Positions 33,089-41,918 are shown, counted from the stretch's first letter. The stretch is 64,000 nt of DNA from Microbacterium sp. No. 7 (GCF_001314225.1 NZ_CP012697.1:4030001-4094000); one strand, 5' to 3'. A program made the numbers and translations. Notes: a model not told the origin generated them from the letters alone.

Positions 33089-33102
33089 GGCCAACATTGG
33101 CC
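33089..33102. promoter_or_regulatory. Perfect palindrome upstream of the PaaX-family gene
   Basis: GGCCAA-CA-TTGGCC, 39 bases before the PaaX start at 33142. Position fits autoregulation and control of the divergent ferredoxin reductase, molybdoenzyme and ligase unit. Confidence 0.45.
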
Positions 33103-33141
33103 TCGTGAGGGCGTCCGGAGAAAGAGACGGAGAAGGCACAC

Positions 33142-34002
33142 ATGGCTCGCGAACACGCAACGCTCGTCGAACCGCTCAGCCTGATCAGCGGGGTGCACCA
33201 GACGAGTGCGCGCGCCGCACTGCTGGTCTGCCTGGGCGAGTTCGTCTGGCCGGCCGGACGGACGGTGTGGTCATCGACCCTCGTCAACGTGCTGGGCGAA
33301 CTGGGCTTCGAGCCGAACGCCGCGCGCAAGGCCATCCAGCGCACCGCGAAGTCGGGACACATCGAGCCCGTGCGCGAGGGCCGGCGCGTGCGCTGGGAGT
33401 TCACCGCCGCCGGCGGCCGGGCGCTGGCCGAGGGCGGCGAGCGCGTCTTCGGCTGGCAGACGCGCGACATGACCTGGGACCGGCGATGGCTGTCGATCCT
33501 CGTCACGGTGCCCGAGTCCCAGCGGCAGCTGCGCCATCACCTGCAGTCGGGCCTCATCTGGGCGGGCCTGGGATCGCCGGGCTCCGGCCACTGGATCACG
33601 CCGCACGTCGACCGCGAGCCCGAGGCCCGCGAGGTCATCGAACGCCTCGGCCTGCTCGAGCAGACGCACTCGTTCGTCGGACGCCACGGCGGGATCGGCG
33701 ACGAGCGCGCCCTCGTGGAGTCGGCGTGGAACCTCGACCTGCTGAGCGCGCAGTACGAGCAGTTCATCGAGCGGTTCGCGAAGCTCACGCCGCGCGACGA
33801 CCGCGAGGCGCTGCTCGCCCGCATCGAGCTGGTGCAGGCGTGGCGCCGGTTCCCCTACCTCGACCCCGACCTGCCGCGCGAGTTCCTCCCGCCGCGGTGG
33901 CCCGGCTTCCGCGCGACGACCGTGCTCGGCGAGTGCCGCGCGGCGTGGAAGGAGGCCTCCGAGCGGCACTGGCAGGTGCTCTCGCACCTCGAGAGCGTCT
34001 GA
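33142..34002 (+). CDS. PaaX-family transcriptional repressor
   Basis: 286 residues, ATG with GGAGAAGG 5 bases upstream. The N-terminal winged helix (about 20-90; SARAALLVCLGEFVWPAG, ARKAIQRTAKSGHIEP, GRRVRWEFTAAG) and the PaaX central and C-terminal domains (WLSILVTVPES, FRATTVLGECRAAW) are recognisable. PaaX represses phenylacetate breakdown genes and is released by phenylacetyl-CoA. No paa oxygenase genes are in the window, so the inducer is more likely the CoA ester made by one of the adjacent AliA-like ligases. It is divergent from the reductase unit and convergent with the ligase at 34034. Confidence 0.88.
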   Translation: MAREHATLVEPLSLISGVHQTSARAALLVCLGEFVWPAGRTVWSSTLVNVLGELGFEPNAARKAIQRTAKSGHIEPVREGRRVRWEFTAAGGRALAEGGERVFGWQTRDMTWDRRWLSILVTVPESQRQLRHHLQSGLIWAGLGSPGSGHWITPHVDREPEAREVIERLGLLEQTHSFVGRHGGIGDERALVESAWNLDLLSAQYEQFIERFAKLTPRDDREALLARIELVQAWRRFPYLDPDLPREFLPPRWPGFRATTVLGECRAAWKEASERHWQVLSHLESV

Positions 34003-34033
34003 CCCGCCGGCGCCGCGCGGAGGCCGCGTCCCG

Positions 34034-35719
34034 TCAGCCGGCGAGGGCGATGTCCTCCTGCACCAGCTCCCGCAGGCGGTACTTCTGCACCTTGCCCGCG
34101 GGCGTCTTGGGGAACTGGTCGAGCAGCAGGAGCCTCTCCGGCCAGAACTGCTTCGTGAAGCCCGCCTCCGCGAGATGGGCAGTGAGATCGGCGAGCGTGG
34201 GCGTCGCGTCGCCCGCCGCGACCACGCAGGCGCAGCCGCGCTCCCCCATGCGGTCGTCGGGATAGGCGACCACCGCGACCTCCTTGACGCCGGGGTGCGT
34301 GAGGAGGAGGTTCTCGATCTCGACGACGGGCACGTTCTGGCCGCCGCGGACGATGATGTCCTTGCTGCGGCCGGTGATCCGGATGCCGCCGTGCGGCGTG
34401 CGGCGGCCGTTGTCGCCCGTGTCGAACCAGCCCTCGTCGTCCATCGCCGCGGCGATCGCCTCGGGCTGCTTGTAGTAGCCGAGGATGATCCCGGGCCCGC
34501 GCATCTGCAGCCGCCCCTCCTCGCCGTCGGCGACGGGCTCGTCGTTGTCGTCGACGATGCGCAGGTCGACGTACTCGACCTGCATCCCGTCGCTCTCGGC
34601 GAGGACCTCGACGGGGGTGCCGAGCTGGTGGATCGTGCACACGCCCACCTCGCTCATGCCCCACAGCGAGAGCAGCTCGACGCCGAGGTGCTCCTGCATC
34701 TGGATCGCCACGTGCGGCGGGATCGGCGCGCCGCCGCACGCGAACGCGCGCAGGCTGCCGAGCGGGCGCGGCTGCTGCTTGAGCGCGTCGATCATGTCGA
34801 GGGCGAACGGCGTCGCCGACAGCATCCACGTGATGCCCTCGTACTCGATCATGTCGACGAGGGCGCGCGGGTCCCACGCGTCCTGGTAGACGACCTTCTG
34901 GCCGAGCGACAGCGGCAGATAGGTGCCCCAGTAGAAGCCGGTGAGATGGCCGACCGTCGAGGCCATGAAGCTCACGTCGTCCTCGACCATCTGCACGGCG
35001 TCGGCGATCGGCCGGCCCTGCGCCCACAGCGTGTTGTGCGAGTGCACGGCCGCCTTCGGCCGCCCGGTGGTCCCCGACGTGAACAGCAGCAGCGCGGGGT
35101 CGTCGGGCTGCGGATGCCGCTGCGCGAGCAGCTCGCCGACGCCGTCGACGAGGTCCCACCGCGTGTCGACGAAGAAGTCGTCGAAGGAGGTGAAGTCGCC
35201 GTCGTCCTCGCCCAGCACGACGACGTGCGCGAGCTCGGGGAGGCCGGGGCGCAGCCTGCGCGCCATGTCGGCGTACGAGAAGCCGCCGTGCTGCGCCTTC
35301 ACGATGTACACCTTGCTCCCGGCGTGGCGGAGCATGAACGACAGCTCGTTCTCGCGATAGATGTGCGGGATGGGGTTCGGGATGGCGCCGATGCGCATCG
35401 CGGCGATGGCCAGCGCCGGGAACTCCCACGTGTTGGGCAGCTGGATCGAGACGATGTCGCCCTTGCCGACGCCGAGCGCGTCGAGCGCCCCGGCGAAGCG
35501 CGTGATGAGCGATCCGAGCTGTCCGTAGGTGACGGTGCGCGGCATGGCCGAGCCCTTCGCATACGACACGACGGCCGCCTTGTGCGGGTTCCGCTCGATC
35601 GCCTCCAGCAGGTCGTCGACCGGCGTCCGGTCCCGCCACCAGCCCCGCGCGAGGAAGTCCTCGCGCTGCTCGCGCGGGATCTTCCTGGCCCAGTCCGACG
35701 TTGTCACATCTTCGTTCAT
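34034..35719 (-). CDS. Acyl-CoA ligase (AMP-binding), AliA-like, second copy
   Basis: 561 residues from ATG 35719 with GAGGAAG 5 bases upstream. ANL motifs: FTSGTTGRPKAAVH, SLWGMSEVG, GWFDTGDNG, ITGRSKDIIVRGGQN and the catalytic lysine in PKTPAGKVQKY. Paralogous over its whole length to the ligase at 27146-28897, with conserved segments GHLTGF, SATPFALDMI and DRMGERGCA. It activates a carboxylic acid for the beta-oxidation set at 36-44 kb. It is divergent from the SDR gene at 35966. Substrate unknown; alicyclic, branched or aryl-alkanoic acids are reasonable. Confidence 0.88.
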   Translation of the reverse strand: MNEDVTTSDWARKIPREQREDFLARGWWRDRTPVDDLLEAIERNPHKAAVVSYAKGSAMPRTVTYGQLGSLITRFAGALDALGVGKGDIVSIQLPNTWEFPALAIAAMRIGAIPNPIPHIYRENELSFMLRHAGSKVYIVKAQHGGFSYADMARRLRPGLPELAHVVVLGEDDGDFTSFDDFFVDTRWDLVDGVGELLAQRHPQPDDPALLLFTSGTTGRPKAAVHSHNTLWAQGRPIADAVQMVEDDVSFMASTVGHLTGFYWGTYLPLSLGQKVVYQDAWDPRALVDMIEYEGITWMLSATPFALDMIDALKQQPRPLGSLRAFACGGAPIPPHVAIQMQEHLGVELLSLWGMSEVGVCTIHQLGTPVEVLAESDGMQVEYVDLRIVDDNDEPVADGEEGRLQMRGPGIILGYYKQPEAIAAAMDDEGWFDTGDNGRRTPHGGIRITGRSKDIIVRGGQNVPVVEIENLLLTHPGVKEVAVVAYPDDRMGERGCACVVAAGDATPTLADLTAHLAEAGFTKQFWPERLLLLDQFPKTPAGKVQKYRLRELVQEDIALAG

Positions 35720-35845
35720 CAAGGCTTCCTCACCTCATCGTCGACGTGCGCACCGCGAGATGCGCATCCCGGGGCCGTCCGGCCTCCTCGGCTCGCGGAG
35801 ACGGCGGCGTTCACGGGTGCAGTGACGGTAACACCAGACGGGCAC

Positions 35846-35874
35846 ATTCGTCAATGTCTTGTCGCATCACGAAT
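35846..35874. promoter_or_regulatory. Weak inverted repeat in the ligase/SDR divergent promoter region
   Basis: ATTCGT-N17-ACGAAT in a less GC-rich part of the 246-base gap 35720-35965. No other recognisable element was found in this gap. Confidence 0.25.
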
Positions 35875-35965
35875 CTTTTGTCCCCTATCATGGGAGCGGC
35901 ACGACGACGGCGCGTCCGTCGCCCCACGGCGGGGATCGTCCCCTCGAACGAGAAGTGGAACGGCA

Positions 35966-36829
35966 ATGACACAGAGCACTCACGACGCGCCGGTGGCGGT
36001 CGTCACGGGATCGTCGCGCGGCCTCGGACGCGCGTTCGCCGCGGAGCTGGCGCGCACCGGCCACCGCGTCGTCGTCAACGCCACGACGGAGGAGGGCGCG
36101 GCGCGCGCGGTCGCGGAGCTCGCCTCGTCGGGCGCGGAGGCGGTGTCCGCGGTCGGCTCGGTCGCCGACGCGGCGTTCTGCGAGCACCTGGTCGAGACGG
36201 CGGTGTCGGCGTTCGGGCGCATCGACGTGCTCGTCAACAACGCCGGGATCACCCGCGACCGCTCCTTCCTGAAGATGTCCGTCGAGGAGTTCGACGAGGT
36301 CGTCGCGACGCACCTGCGCGGAACGTGGGCGTGTGCGCGCGCCGCCGCACGCCGGATGACCGACCGGGGCGGCTCGATCGTCAACGTGTCGTCGGGCTCC
36401 GGGCTGTTCGGCATGTACGGCCAGGCCAACTACGCCGCCGCGAAGGCCGGCATCGTCGGGCTCGGCCGCGTCATGCACCTCGAGCTCTTCGCGCGCTTCG
36501 GCATCCGCACCAACACCCTGGCCCCCGCCGCGGCGACCGACATGACGAAGGTGTTCGCGAGCAGCGACGTGGGCCATGCCGTCGCCTTCCCGTCGCCCGA
36601 CGCCGTCGCCCCGATCGTGTCCTACCTCGCGGGCGCCGAGTCGCGCGACGTCTCCGGCCAGGTGCTCTCCTTCGACGGCAGCGTGCTGTCGGTGTGGACG
36701 CATCCCGAGGCGGCGCACACCTGGACCGCCGACGCATGGACGGCCGCCGACTTCGCCGAGCGCCTGACGCCCGACCGGATGCAGGCCTTCCATCCCGACC
36801 GCTGGGGGTCGGGCGTCACCGCGGGCTGA
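35966..36829 (+). CDS. Short-chain dehydrogenase, MFE-2-like (3R)-hydroxyacyl-CoA dehydrogenase
   Basis: 287 residues from ATG 35966 (weak purine-rich site upstream). Rossmann motif TGSSRGLGRA, NNAG motif in VLVNNAGITRDRSF, catalytic Ser in NVSSGSG and Tyr-Lys in YAAAKAG. The NNAGITRDRSFLKM stretch is typical of the N-terminal dehydrogenase domain of peroxisomal multifunctional enzyme type 2, which oxidises (3R)-3-hydroxyacyl-CoA with NAD. A long C-terminal tail after residue 235 (WTHPEAAHTWTADAW) is also seen in that group. Together with the MaoC-like hydratase at 43312 it could form an R-specific beta-oxidation branch. Confidence 0.82.
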   Translation: MTQSTHDAPVAVVTGSSRGLGRAFAAELARTGHRVVVNATTEEGAARAVAELASSGAEAVSAVGSVADAAFCEHLVETAVSAFGRIDVLVNNAGITRDRSFLKMSVEEFDEVVATHLRGTWACARAAARRMTDRGGSIVNVSSGSGLFGMYGQANYAAAKAGIVGLGRVMHLELFARFGIRTNTLAPAAATDMTKVFASSDVGHAVAFPSPDAVAPIVSYLAGAESRDVSGQVLSFDGSVLSVWTHPEAAHTWTADAWTAADFAERLTPDRMQAFHPDRWGSGVTAG

Positions 36830-36841
36830 CCCGCGCACCGC

Positions 36842-37660
36842 TCACGCGCGCAGGCCCACCGCGGCCTCGAAGCACAGCCGCCCCTGCGCGTCCCGCCCGC
36901 GCACGCGCGCGGTGACGAGACGGCGACCGGGGTGCACCGTCTCGGCGACCAGCTCGACCGCCGACGGCGCGGTCACGCCACGCGGGTACGAGACGCGCAG
37001 GCCCGAGACGCGCATGCCGGGACGCAGGCGCTGCGCGACGATGCCGGCCGCGGTGGCCGCCACGCCGCCGTGCAGGGTGCCGAACAGGTTGGCCCACGGC
37101 CCGGTGTCGTCGAGGCGGGCGACGACCGCGTCGCCGTCCCCCTGCGCGACGACGAGCCCGAGCACCTCGGCCGCGCCGCCGGCGCGCTCGGGTCGCGCAC
37201 GGTCCGACGACGGCGGCGTCGCATCGTCCCGGCCCGCCGCGCGCAGGGCCGCCTCCGCCTCCACGCCGACCGGGACCACGTTCACCCACGTCGACCCGAG
37301 CGCCACGAGCCGGCCGTCCTCGCCCGTGACCGTCGCCCAGGCGAAGCCGCCGTCGGCGTCGACGACGACGTCGCCCACGACGGCCTCGATCCTCGCCCCG
37401 TCGGGCACGGGCGCCGCGAGCTCGACGGACAGCTCGGCGGTGATCGACCAGGTGCCCCGAGGACGTCGCGCGAACACGGCCTCACCGAGCACGTGGTCCA
37501 GCAGCACGGCCACGCGGGGCAGCGCGCCGTCCATCCACGGCCGCACCGTCGCCGCGCACGCCCACCGGTGCGCGGTGACGTCGCAGGGGCCCACGCCGAA
37601 CACCCGCTCGACCGACGCGTCGGTGAGCACCGAGCACTCCCGCCTCTCTTTCGAGTTCAC
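36842..37660 (-). CDS. Double-hotdog thioesterase-like protein, second copy
   Basis: 272 residues from GTG 37660, with AAGGAG about 7 bases upstream. The C-terminal half carries the hotdog signature ANLFGTLHGGVAATAAGIV; the N-terminal half (LPRVAVLLDHVLGEAVFARR) is a second hotdog. Same layout as 26272-27111 but diverged. Probably a PaaI-like acyl-CoA thioesterase of the pathway. It is divergent from the isomerase gene at 37789 and shares a promoter with an operator-like repeat at 37710. Confidence 0.75.
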   Translation of the reverse strand: MNSKERRECSVLTDASVERVFGVGPCDVTAHRWACAATVRPWMDGALPRVAVLLDHVLGEAVFARRPRGTWSITAELSVELAAPVPDGARIEAVVGDVVVDADGGFAWATVTGEDGRLVALGSTWVNVVPVGVEAEAALRAAGRDDATPPSSDRARPERAGGAAEVLGLVVAQGDGDAVVARLDDTGPWANLFGTLHGGVAATAAGIVAQRLRPGMRVSGLRVSYPRGVTAPSAVELVAETVHPGRRLVTARVRGRDAQGRLCFEAAVGLRA

Positions 37661-37709
37661 CGCTCACTCCTTTCGCCGTGCCCTTGGGGAGCACGGACCT
37701 CTGCGCTAT

Positions 37710-37729
37710 TCTAGTGAATGTTCGCTAGA
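37710..37729. promoter_or_regulatory. Operator, TCTAGTGA-N4-TCGCTAGA
   Basis: It differs by one base from the core of the perfect palindrome at 7918 and keeps its 4-base spacer. It is centred in the 128-base divergent promoter of the double-hotdog and crotonase genes, which links the 37 kb block to the same regulator as the 8-11 kb genes. Confidence 0.68.
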
Positions 37730-37788
37730 TTGCTCCGGCGGCACGTTCGCTCAGCACCGCCGCCGGTCGTCCCGTCAGGAAGGACCCC

Positions 37789-38553
37789 ATGACCTCCTCC
37801 CCCACCGTGCGCCTCGTGGTCGACGACGGCGTGGCGACGATCACCCTCGACCGCCCCGAGGCCGGCAACGCGATCGACCTGTCCACGGCGGGCCTGCTGG
37901 CCGACGCCGTCGAGAGCGCCCGCGACGACCCCCGCGTCGGCGCGATCCTGCTGGAGGGCGGCGCCCGGTCGTTCTGCGTGGGCGGCGACCTGAGGACGAT
38001 GGCCGACGCCCCCGATCGCTCCGCCTACCTGCTCGAGCTCGCCGGCGAGGCGCACCGCGCGATCCGGGCGCTGCACACGGCGCCCCAGCCCGTGGTCGCC
38101 GTCGTCCGCGGGGCTGCGGCCGGCGCCGGGCTCGCGCTCACGCTCGCCGCCGACGTCGTCGTCGCCGGCGGATCGGCCCGCTTCGTGGTCGCCTACCCCG
38201 CGGTCGGCCTGACGCCGGACTGCGGCACCTCGTGGCTGCTGCCGCGCGTCGTCGGCCTGCGCGCAGCCCTGACGATGTCGCTCACGGGCGAGTCGGCCGA
38301 CGCCGAGCGCGCCGTGCAGCTCGGGCTCGCCTCGGTCGTCTGCGCCGACGCCGAGGCGGCTCAGCGCGGACGGGACATCGCGGCCCGCATCGCGGCCGGC
38401 GCCGCGGGGGCGCTCGGCGCCACGCGCCGCCTTCTGCGCGAGGGCCTCGACTCCGACCTCGACGCGCACCTCGACCGCGAGGCGCGGTCGATCTCGCGCG
38501 CCGCCGGAGGCCCCGAGGCGGGAGCGCTCATCGAACGCTTCCTGGCCCGGTGA
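37789..38553 (+). CDS. Enoyl-CoA isomerase-like crotonase (PaaG type)
   Basis: 254 residues, ATG with AGGAAGGA upstream. Oxyanion-hole segments FCVGGDLR and AAAGAGLAL. Both hydratase glutamates are absent (Ala/Leu and Ala), but the Asp of GLTPDCGTSWLLPR is in place; this Asp is catalytic in PaaG and other double-bond isomerases. The likely role is shifting a double bond of an enoyl-CoA so beta-oxidation can continue. The gene at 56348 encodes a paralogue with the same active-site pattern. Convergent with the acyl-CoA dehydrogenase gene at 38575. Confidence 0.85.
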   Translation: MTSSPTVRLVVDDGVATITLDRPEAGNAIDLSTAGLLADAVESARDDPRVGAILLEGGARSFCVGGDLRTMADAPDRSAYLLELAGEAHRAIRALHTAPQPVVAVVRGAAAGAGLALTLAADVVVAGGSARFVVAYPAVGLTPDCGTSWLLPRVVGLRAALTMSLTGESADAERAVQLGLASVVCADAEAAQRGRDIAARIAAGAAGALGATRRLLREGLDSDLDAHLDREARSISRAAGGPEAGALIERFLAR

Positions 38554-38574
38554 CGCCTCCGGCGACGCCGCGCG

Positions 38575-39720
38575 TCAGACGCCGAGATCGCGGCCGATGA
38601 TCTCCTTCATGATCTCGGTCGTGCCGCCGAAGATCGTCTGGATGCGCGCATCCACGTAGAAGCGGCTGATGGGGTACTCCCGCATGTAGCCGTAGCCGCC
38701 GAAGAGCTGCAGGCAGCGGTGGGCGACCCTGACCTGCAGCTCGGTCGTCCACCACTTCGCCTTCGCGGCCGTCACGGCCGTCAGCTCGCCGCGCAGGTGG
38801 CGGGCCACGCAGTCGTCGACGAAGACCCGCGCGACGGAGATCTCGGTGGCGAGCTCGGCGAGCGTGAAGCGGGAGCTCTGGAAGCTGCCGATCGGCGTGC
38901 CGAAGGCCTTTCGCTCCGTGACGTACTCGAGGGTGTGCGCGAGGATCGCCTCGCCGGCGGCGACGGCCATCACCGCCAGCGAGAGGCGCTCCTGCGGCAG
39001 GTTGCGCACGAGCTGCAGGAAGCCGTCCCCCTCGTCGCCGAGGCGATCGGCGACGGGGACCCGCACGTCGGCGAAGTGCAGCTCGCTGGTGTCCTGCGAC
39101 AGCAGGCCGAGCTTGTCGAGGTTGCGCCCGCGCGAGAACCCCTCGGCGTTCGCGTCGACGACCAGCAGCGTCAGGCCGCGGTGCCGGTCGGGCGACGTGC
39201 GCGCCGCCACGATCACGAGATCGGCGTTCTGACCGTTCGAGATGAACGTCTTCGATCCGTTGAGCACGTAGTGGTCGCCCTCGAGCGTCGCCCGCGTGGC
39301 GATCCCGGCCAGATCGCTCCCGGTGCCCGGCTCGGTCATCGCGATCGCGCCGATCGTCTCGCCCGTGATCAGCCCCGGCAGCCATCGCTCCCGCTGCTCC
39401 TCGGTCGTGCACTCCAGCAGGTAGGGCGAGACGACGTCGTTGACCAGGGCGAGCCCGATCGCCTCTCCGGCATACCCGGAGCGCCCGAACTCGTCGTCGA
39501 GCACGGCATTGAACCGCCAGTCGGGGGCGCCTCCGCCGCCGAACCGCTCGGGCGCGTTGGGCACGAGCAGTCCGGCGGCGCCGGCGGCGCGGAACAGGGA
39601 CCGGTCGACGATGTGCGCGCGCTCCCATTCCTGGTCGTGGGGCGCCACCTCGGTGTCGATGAAGTGCCGCACCGTCTCCCGGAAGAGAGCGATCTCCTCC
39701 GCGTCGCCGGCGGTGCTCAC
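38575..39720 (-). CDS. Acyl-CoA dehydrogenase
   Basis: 381 residues from GTG 39720, overlapping the upstream stop by 4 bases (GTGA). FAD-dependent family motifs: IAMTEPGTGSDLAGI and, near the C-terminus, LFGGYGYMREYP and TIFGGTTEIMKEIIGRDL. At the usual base position of the medium-chain type (EGT) there is a Gly (GGT), a pattern seen in members whose catalytic Glu is on another helix, such as isovaleryl- and long-chain types. The protein introduces the first double bond in beta-oxidation. Last of the minus-strand unit thiolase - FadB-like - this gene. Confidence 0.9.
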   Translation of the reverse strand: MSTAGDAEEIALFRETVRHFIDTEVAPHDQEWERAHIVDRSLFRAAGAAGLLVPNAPERFGGGGAPDWRFNAVLDDEFGRSGYAGEAIGLALVNDVVSPYLLECTTEEQRERWLPGLITGETIGAIAMTEPGTGSDLAGIATRATLEGDHYVLNGSKTFISNGQNADLVIVAARTSPDRHRGLTLLVVDANAEGFSRGRNLDKLGLLSQDTSELHFADVRVPVADRLGDEGDGFLQLVRNLPQERLSLAVMAVAAGEAILAHTLEYVTERKAFGTPIGSFQSSRFTLAELATEISVARVFVDDCVARHLRGELTAVTAAKAKWWTTELQVRVAHRCLQLFGGYGYMREYPISRFYVDARIQTIFGGTTEIMKEIIGRDLGV

Positions 39721-41885
39721 CGGTAGGTCCCGCCCGCCTCGGCGAGCGCGACGAGCGAGGCGGGCGGCTCGAACCGCTCGCCGTACCGCGCGGCGAGCTC
39801 GCGGCTGCGGGCGACGAAGCCGGCCAGGCCGCCCTCGTACTGGCTCGCGTACTGCAGCGTGCCTCCGGTCCACCCGGGGTACCCGATGCCGAGCAGCGAG
39901 CCGATGTTGGCATCCGCGACGGTGCGCAGCACGCCCGAGTCGAGACAGGCGATGGAGTCGAGCGCCTCGATGAACAGCATGCGCTCCTGCATGTCCTCGA
40001 ACGGCACCCCCGGGTCGTCCGCCCCGAACGCCTCCGCGAGGCCGGGCCAGAGCGACCTCTTCGCGCCGTCGGCGTACTCGTAGAAGCCGGCGCCGCCGGA
40101 GCGGCCCTTGCGGTCGAACTCGTCGATCATGCGGTCGACGACCGCGTTCGCCGGATGGATGACGGGAGTCAGCCCCTCGGCGACCTCGCCGCGGATCGTC
40201 TCCTCGCGGATGTGCCGCAGCAGCGTGAGGGTGAGCTCGTCGACGAGCGCCAGCGGGCCCACCGGGTACCCGGCCTGCAGCGCCGCCTGCTCGACAGATG
40301 CGGCGGGCACGCCTTCGCCGACCAGCGCGATCGCCTCGTCGACGTAGCGCAGGATGACCCGGGTCGTGTAGAAGCCGCGACCGTCGCTGACGACGATCGG
40401 GGTCTTCTTGATCTGCGCGGCGAAGTCGACCGCCTTGGCGGTCGTCGCGTCGCTCGTGCCGGCGCCCACGACGATCTCCAGCAGCGCCATCCGGTCGACC
40501 GGTGAGAAGAAGTGCAGGCCGATGAACCGGCCGGGATCGTCGACCGCGCTCGCCAGGTCGGTGATCGGCAGGCTGGAGGTGTTCGAGGAGATCAGCGCCC
40601 CCTCGGCCAGGTAGGGCACGACCTCGGCGATGACCGACTTCTTCAGCTCGGGGTTCTCGAAGACGGCCTCGATGAGGATGTCGGCGCCCTGCGCGTCGGC
40701 CGCGTCGACGGTCGGGTGGATGCGTGCGAGCACGGCGTCGCGCTCGGCCTCCGTCAGCCGTCCCCGGGAGATCTCCTTCTCGAGCACCCGCGCGCTGTAC
40801 GACTTGCCGCGCTCGGCGGCCTCGATCGCGACGTCCTTGAGCACGACGTCGATCCCCGCGCGCGCCGCGACGTAGGCGATGCCGGCGCCCATCATGCCGG
40901 CGCCGAGCACCACGAGCTTGGAGAACGTGGTCTGCGGGTAGCCCTCGGGCCGGCTGCCGCCGCGCTTGATCGACTGCATGTCGAAGAACGTCGACGTGAT
41001 GATGTTCTTCGAGATGGGCCCGGTCATCAGGTCGGCGCAGTAGCGCGACTCGATGCGGGAGGCGCCGTCGAAGTCGACCTGCGCCCCCTCGACCGCCGCG
41101 GCGAGGACGTTGATCTGCGCGGGGATCGGCGAGCCGTTGCTCTTCTTGCGCAGCTGCGCCGGGAGCATCGGCAGCTCGCGCGCGACGCCGGGCGCGTCCG
41201 GACGTCCGCCCGGGATCTCGTAGCCGGGCCGGTCCCAGGGCTGCGTCGGGTCGGGGCCGGCGAGGATCCAGGCCCGCGCGGCGGGGACGAGCTGCGACGC
41301 GTCGTCGACGAGCTCGTCGAGCAGGCCGGCGTCGAGTCCCTCCTGCGCGGAGAACTTGCGTCCCGGCAGGAGGATGTCCTGCAGGGCCGGCAGCAGGCCG
41401 AACATCCGCACCGTGCGCGTCGTCCCGCCGGCCCCGGGGAGCAGGCCGAGCGTGACCTCGGGCAGGCCGACGACCACGCCGCGGCCGCGGGTCGCGATGC
41501 GGCGGTGCGAGGCGAGCGCGATCTCGAACCCGCCGCCGAGCGCGGCGCCGTCGATCACGCTGACGACGGGGCGGCCGATCGTCTCCAGGCGGCGGAGCGC
41601 GGCCTTCATCAGGTCGAGCTGCCGTTCGACGAGCCCCGCGTCGTCGCGGGTCATCGCCATCATCCATCCCAGGTCGCCGCCGGCGAAGAAGGTCTTCTTC
41701 GCCGAGGCGATCACGATGCCCGTGGTCGTCTCCCGCACCGATTCCAGGTGCGCGACGAGCTCGGGCAGCTCGCGCTGGAACCGCTCGTTCATGGTGTTGG
41801 CCGACTGGGTCTCGTCGTCCATCGTGACGACGACGATCCCGTCGTCGTCGCGCTCGATGTCGAACATCGAATTCTCAAATCGCAT
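39717..41885 (-). CDS. FadB/FadJ-type multifunctional enoyl-CoA hydratase/3-hydroxyacyl-CoA dehydrogenase
   Basis: 722 residues from ATG 41885 (AAGGAG 7 bases upstream). N-terminal crotonase domain (1-210) with both catalytic glutamates (GGGFEIALA and VGLPEVTLG). The NAD-binding domain starts near residue 330 (VVLGAGMMGAGIAYVAA), with the dehydrogenase His region FIGLHFFSPVD and the C-terminal dehydrogenase domain (GYPVGPLALVDELTL). It carries out hydration and (3S)-hydroxyacyl-CoA oxidation. The thiolase encoded 33 bases upstream and the dehydrogenase overlapping downstream complete a beta-oxidation complex. Confidence 0.93.
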   Translation of the reverse strand: MRFENSMFDIERDDDGIVVVTMDDETQSANTMNERFQRELPELVAHLESVRETTTGIVIASAKKTFFAGGDLGWMMAMTRDDAGLVERQLDLMKAALRRLETIGRPVVSVIDGAALGGGFEIALASHRRIATRGRGVVVGLPEVTLGLLPGAGGTTRTVRMFGLLPALQDILLPGRKFSAQEGLDAGLLDELVDDASQLVPAARAWILAGPDPTQPWDRPGYEIPGGRPDAPGVARELPMLPAQLRKKSNGSPIPAQINVLAAAVEGAQVDFDGASRIESRYCADLMTGPISKNIITSTFFDMQSIKRGGSRPEGYPQTTFSKLVVLGAGMMGAGIAYVAARAGIDVVLKDVAIEAAERGKSYSARVLEKEISRGRLTEAERDAVLARIHPTVDAADAQGADILIEAVFENPELKKSVIAEVVPYLAEGALISSNTSSLPITDLASAVDDPGRFIGLHFFSPVDRMALLEIVVGAGTSDATTAKAVDFAAQIKKTPIVVSDGRGFYTTRVILRYVDEAIALVGEGVPAASVEQAALQAGYPVGPLALVDELTLTLLRHIREETIRGEVAEGLTPVIHPANAVVDRMIDEFDRKGRSGGAGFYEYADGAKRSLWPGLAEAFGADDPGVPFEDMQERMLFIEALDSIACLDSGVLRTVADANIGSLLGIGYPGWTGGTLQYASQYEGGLAGFVARSRELAARYGERFEPPASLVALAEAGGTYR

Positions 41886-41918
41886 CGTCGTTCTCCTTGG
41901 AAGTTCCGCTGTGCCGGG

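Noticed and set aside
28964-33160. A single 1398-residue protein joining the molybdoenzyme to upstream sequence
   Set aside because: The upstream part is the wrong frame of the ferredoxin reductase gene, and the molybdoenzyme has its own ATG overlapping that gene's stop.
33142-34002. A phenylacetate (paa) catabolic cluster because of the PaaX-type regulator
   Set aside because: None of the epoxidase genes (paaABCDE), paaZ or paaK is present; PaaX-family proteins regulate many other acid pathways.
38575-41667. A fusion of the dehydrogenase with a long N-terminal extension
   Set aside because: The extension is a shadow of the FadB-like gene; the GTG at 39720 with a GTGA overlap is the proper start.
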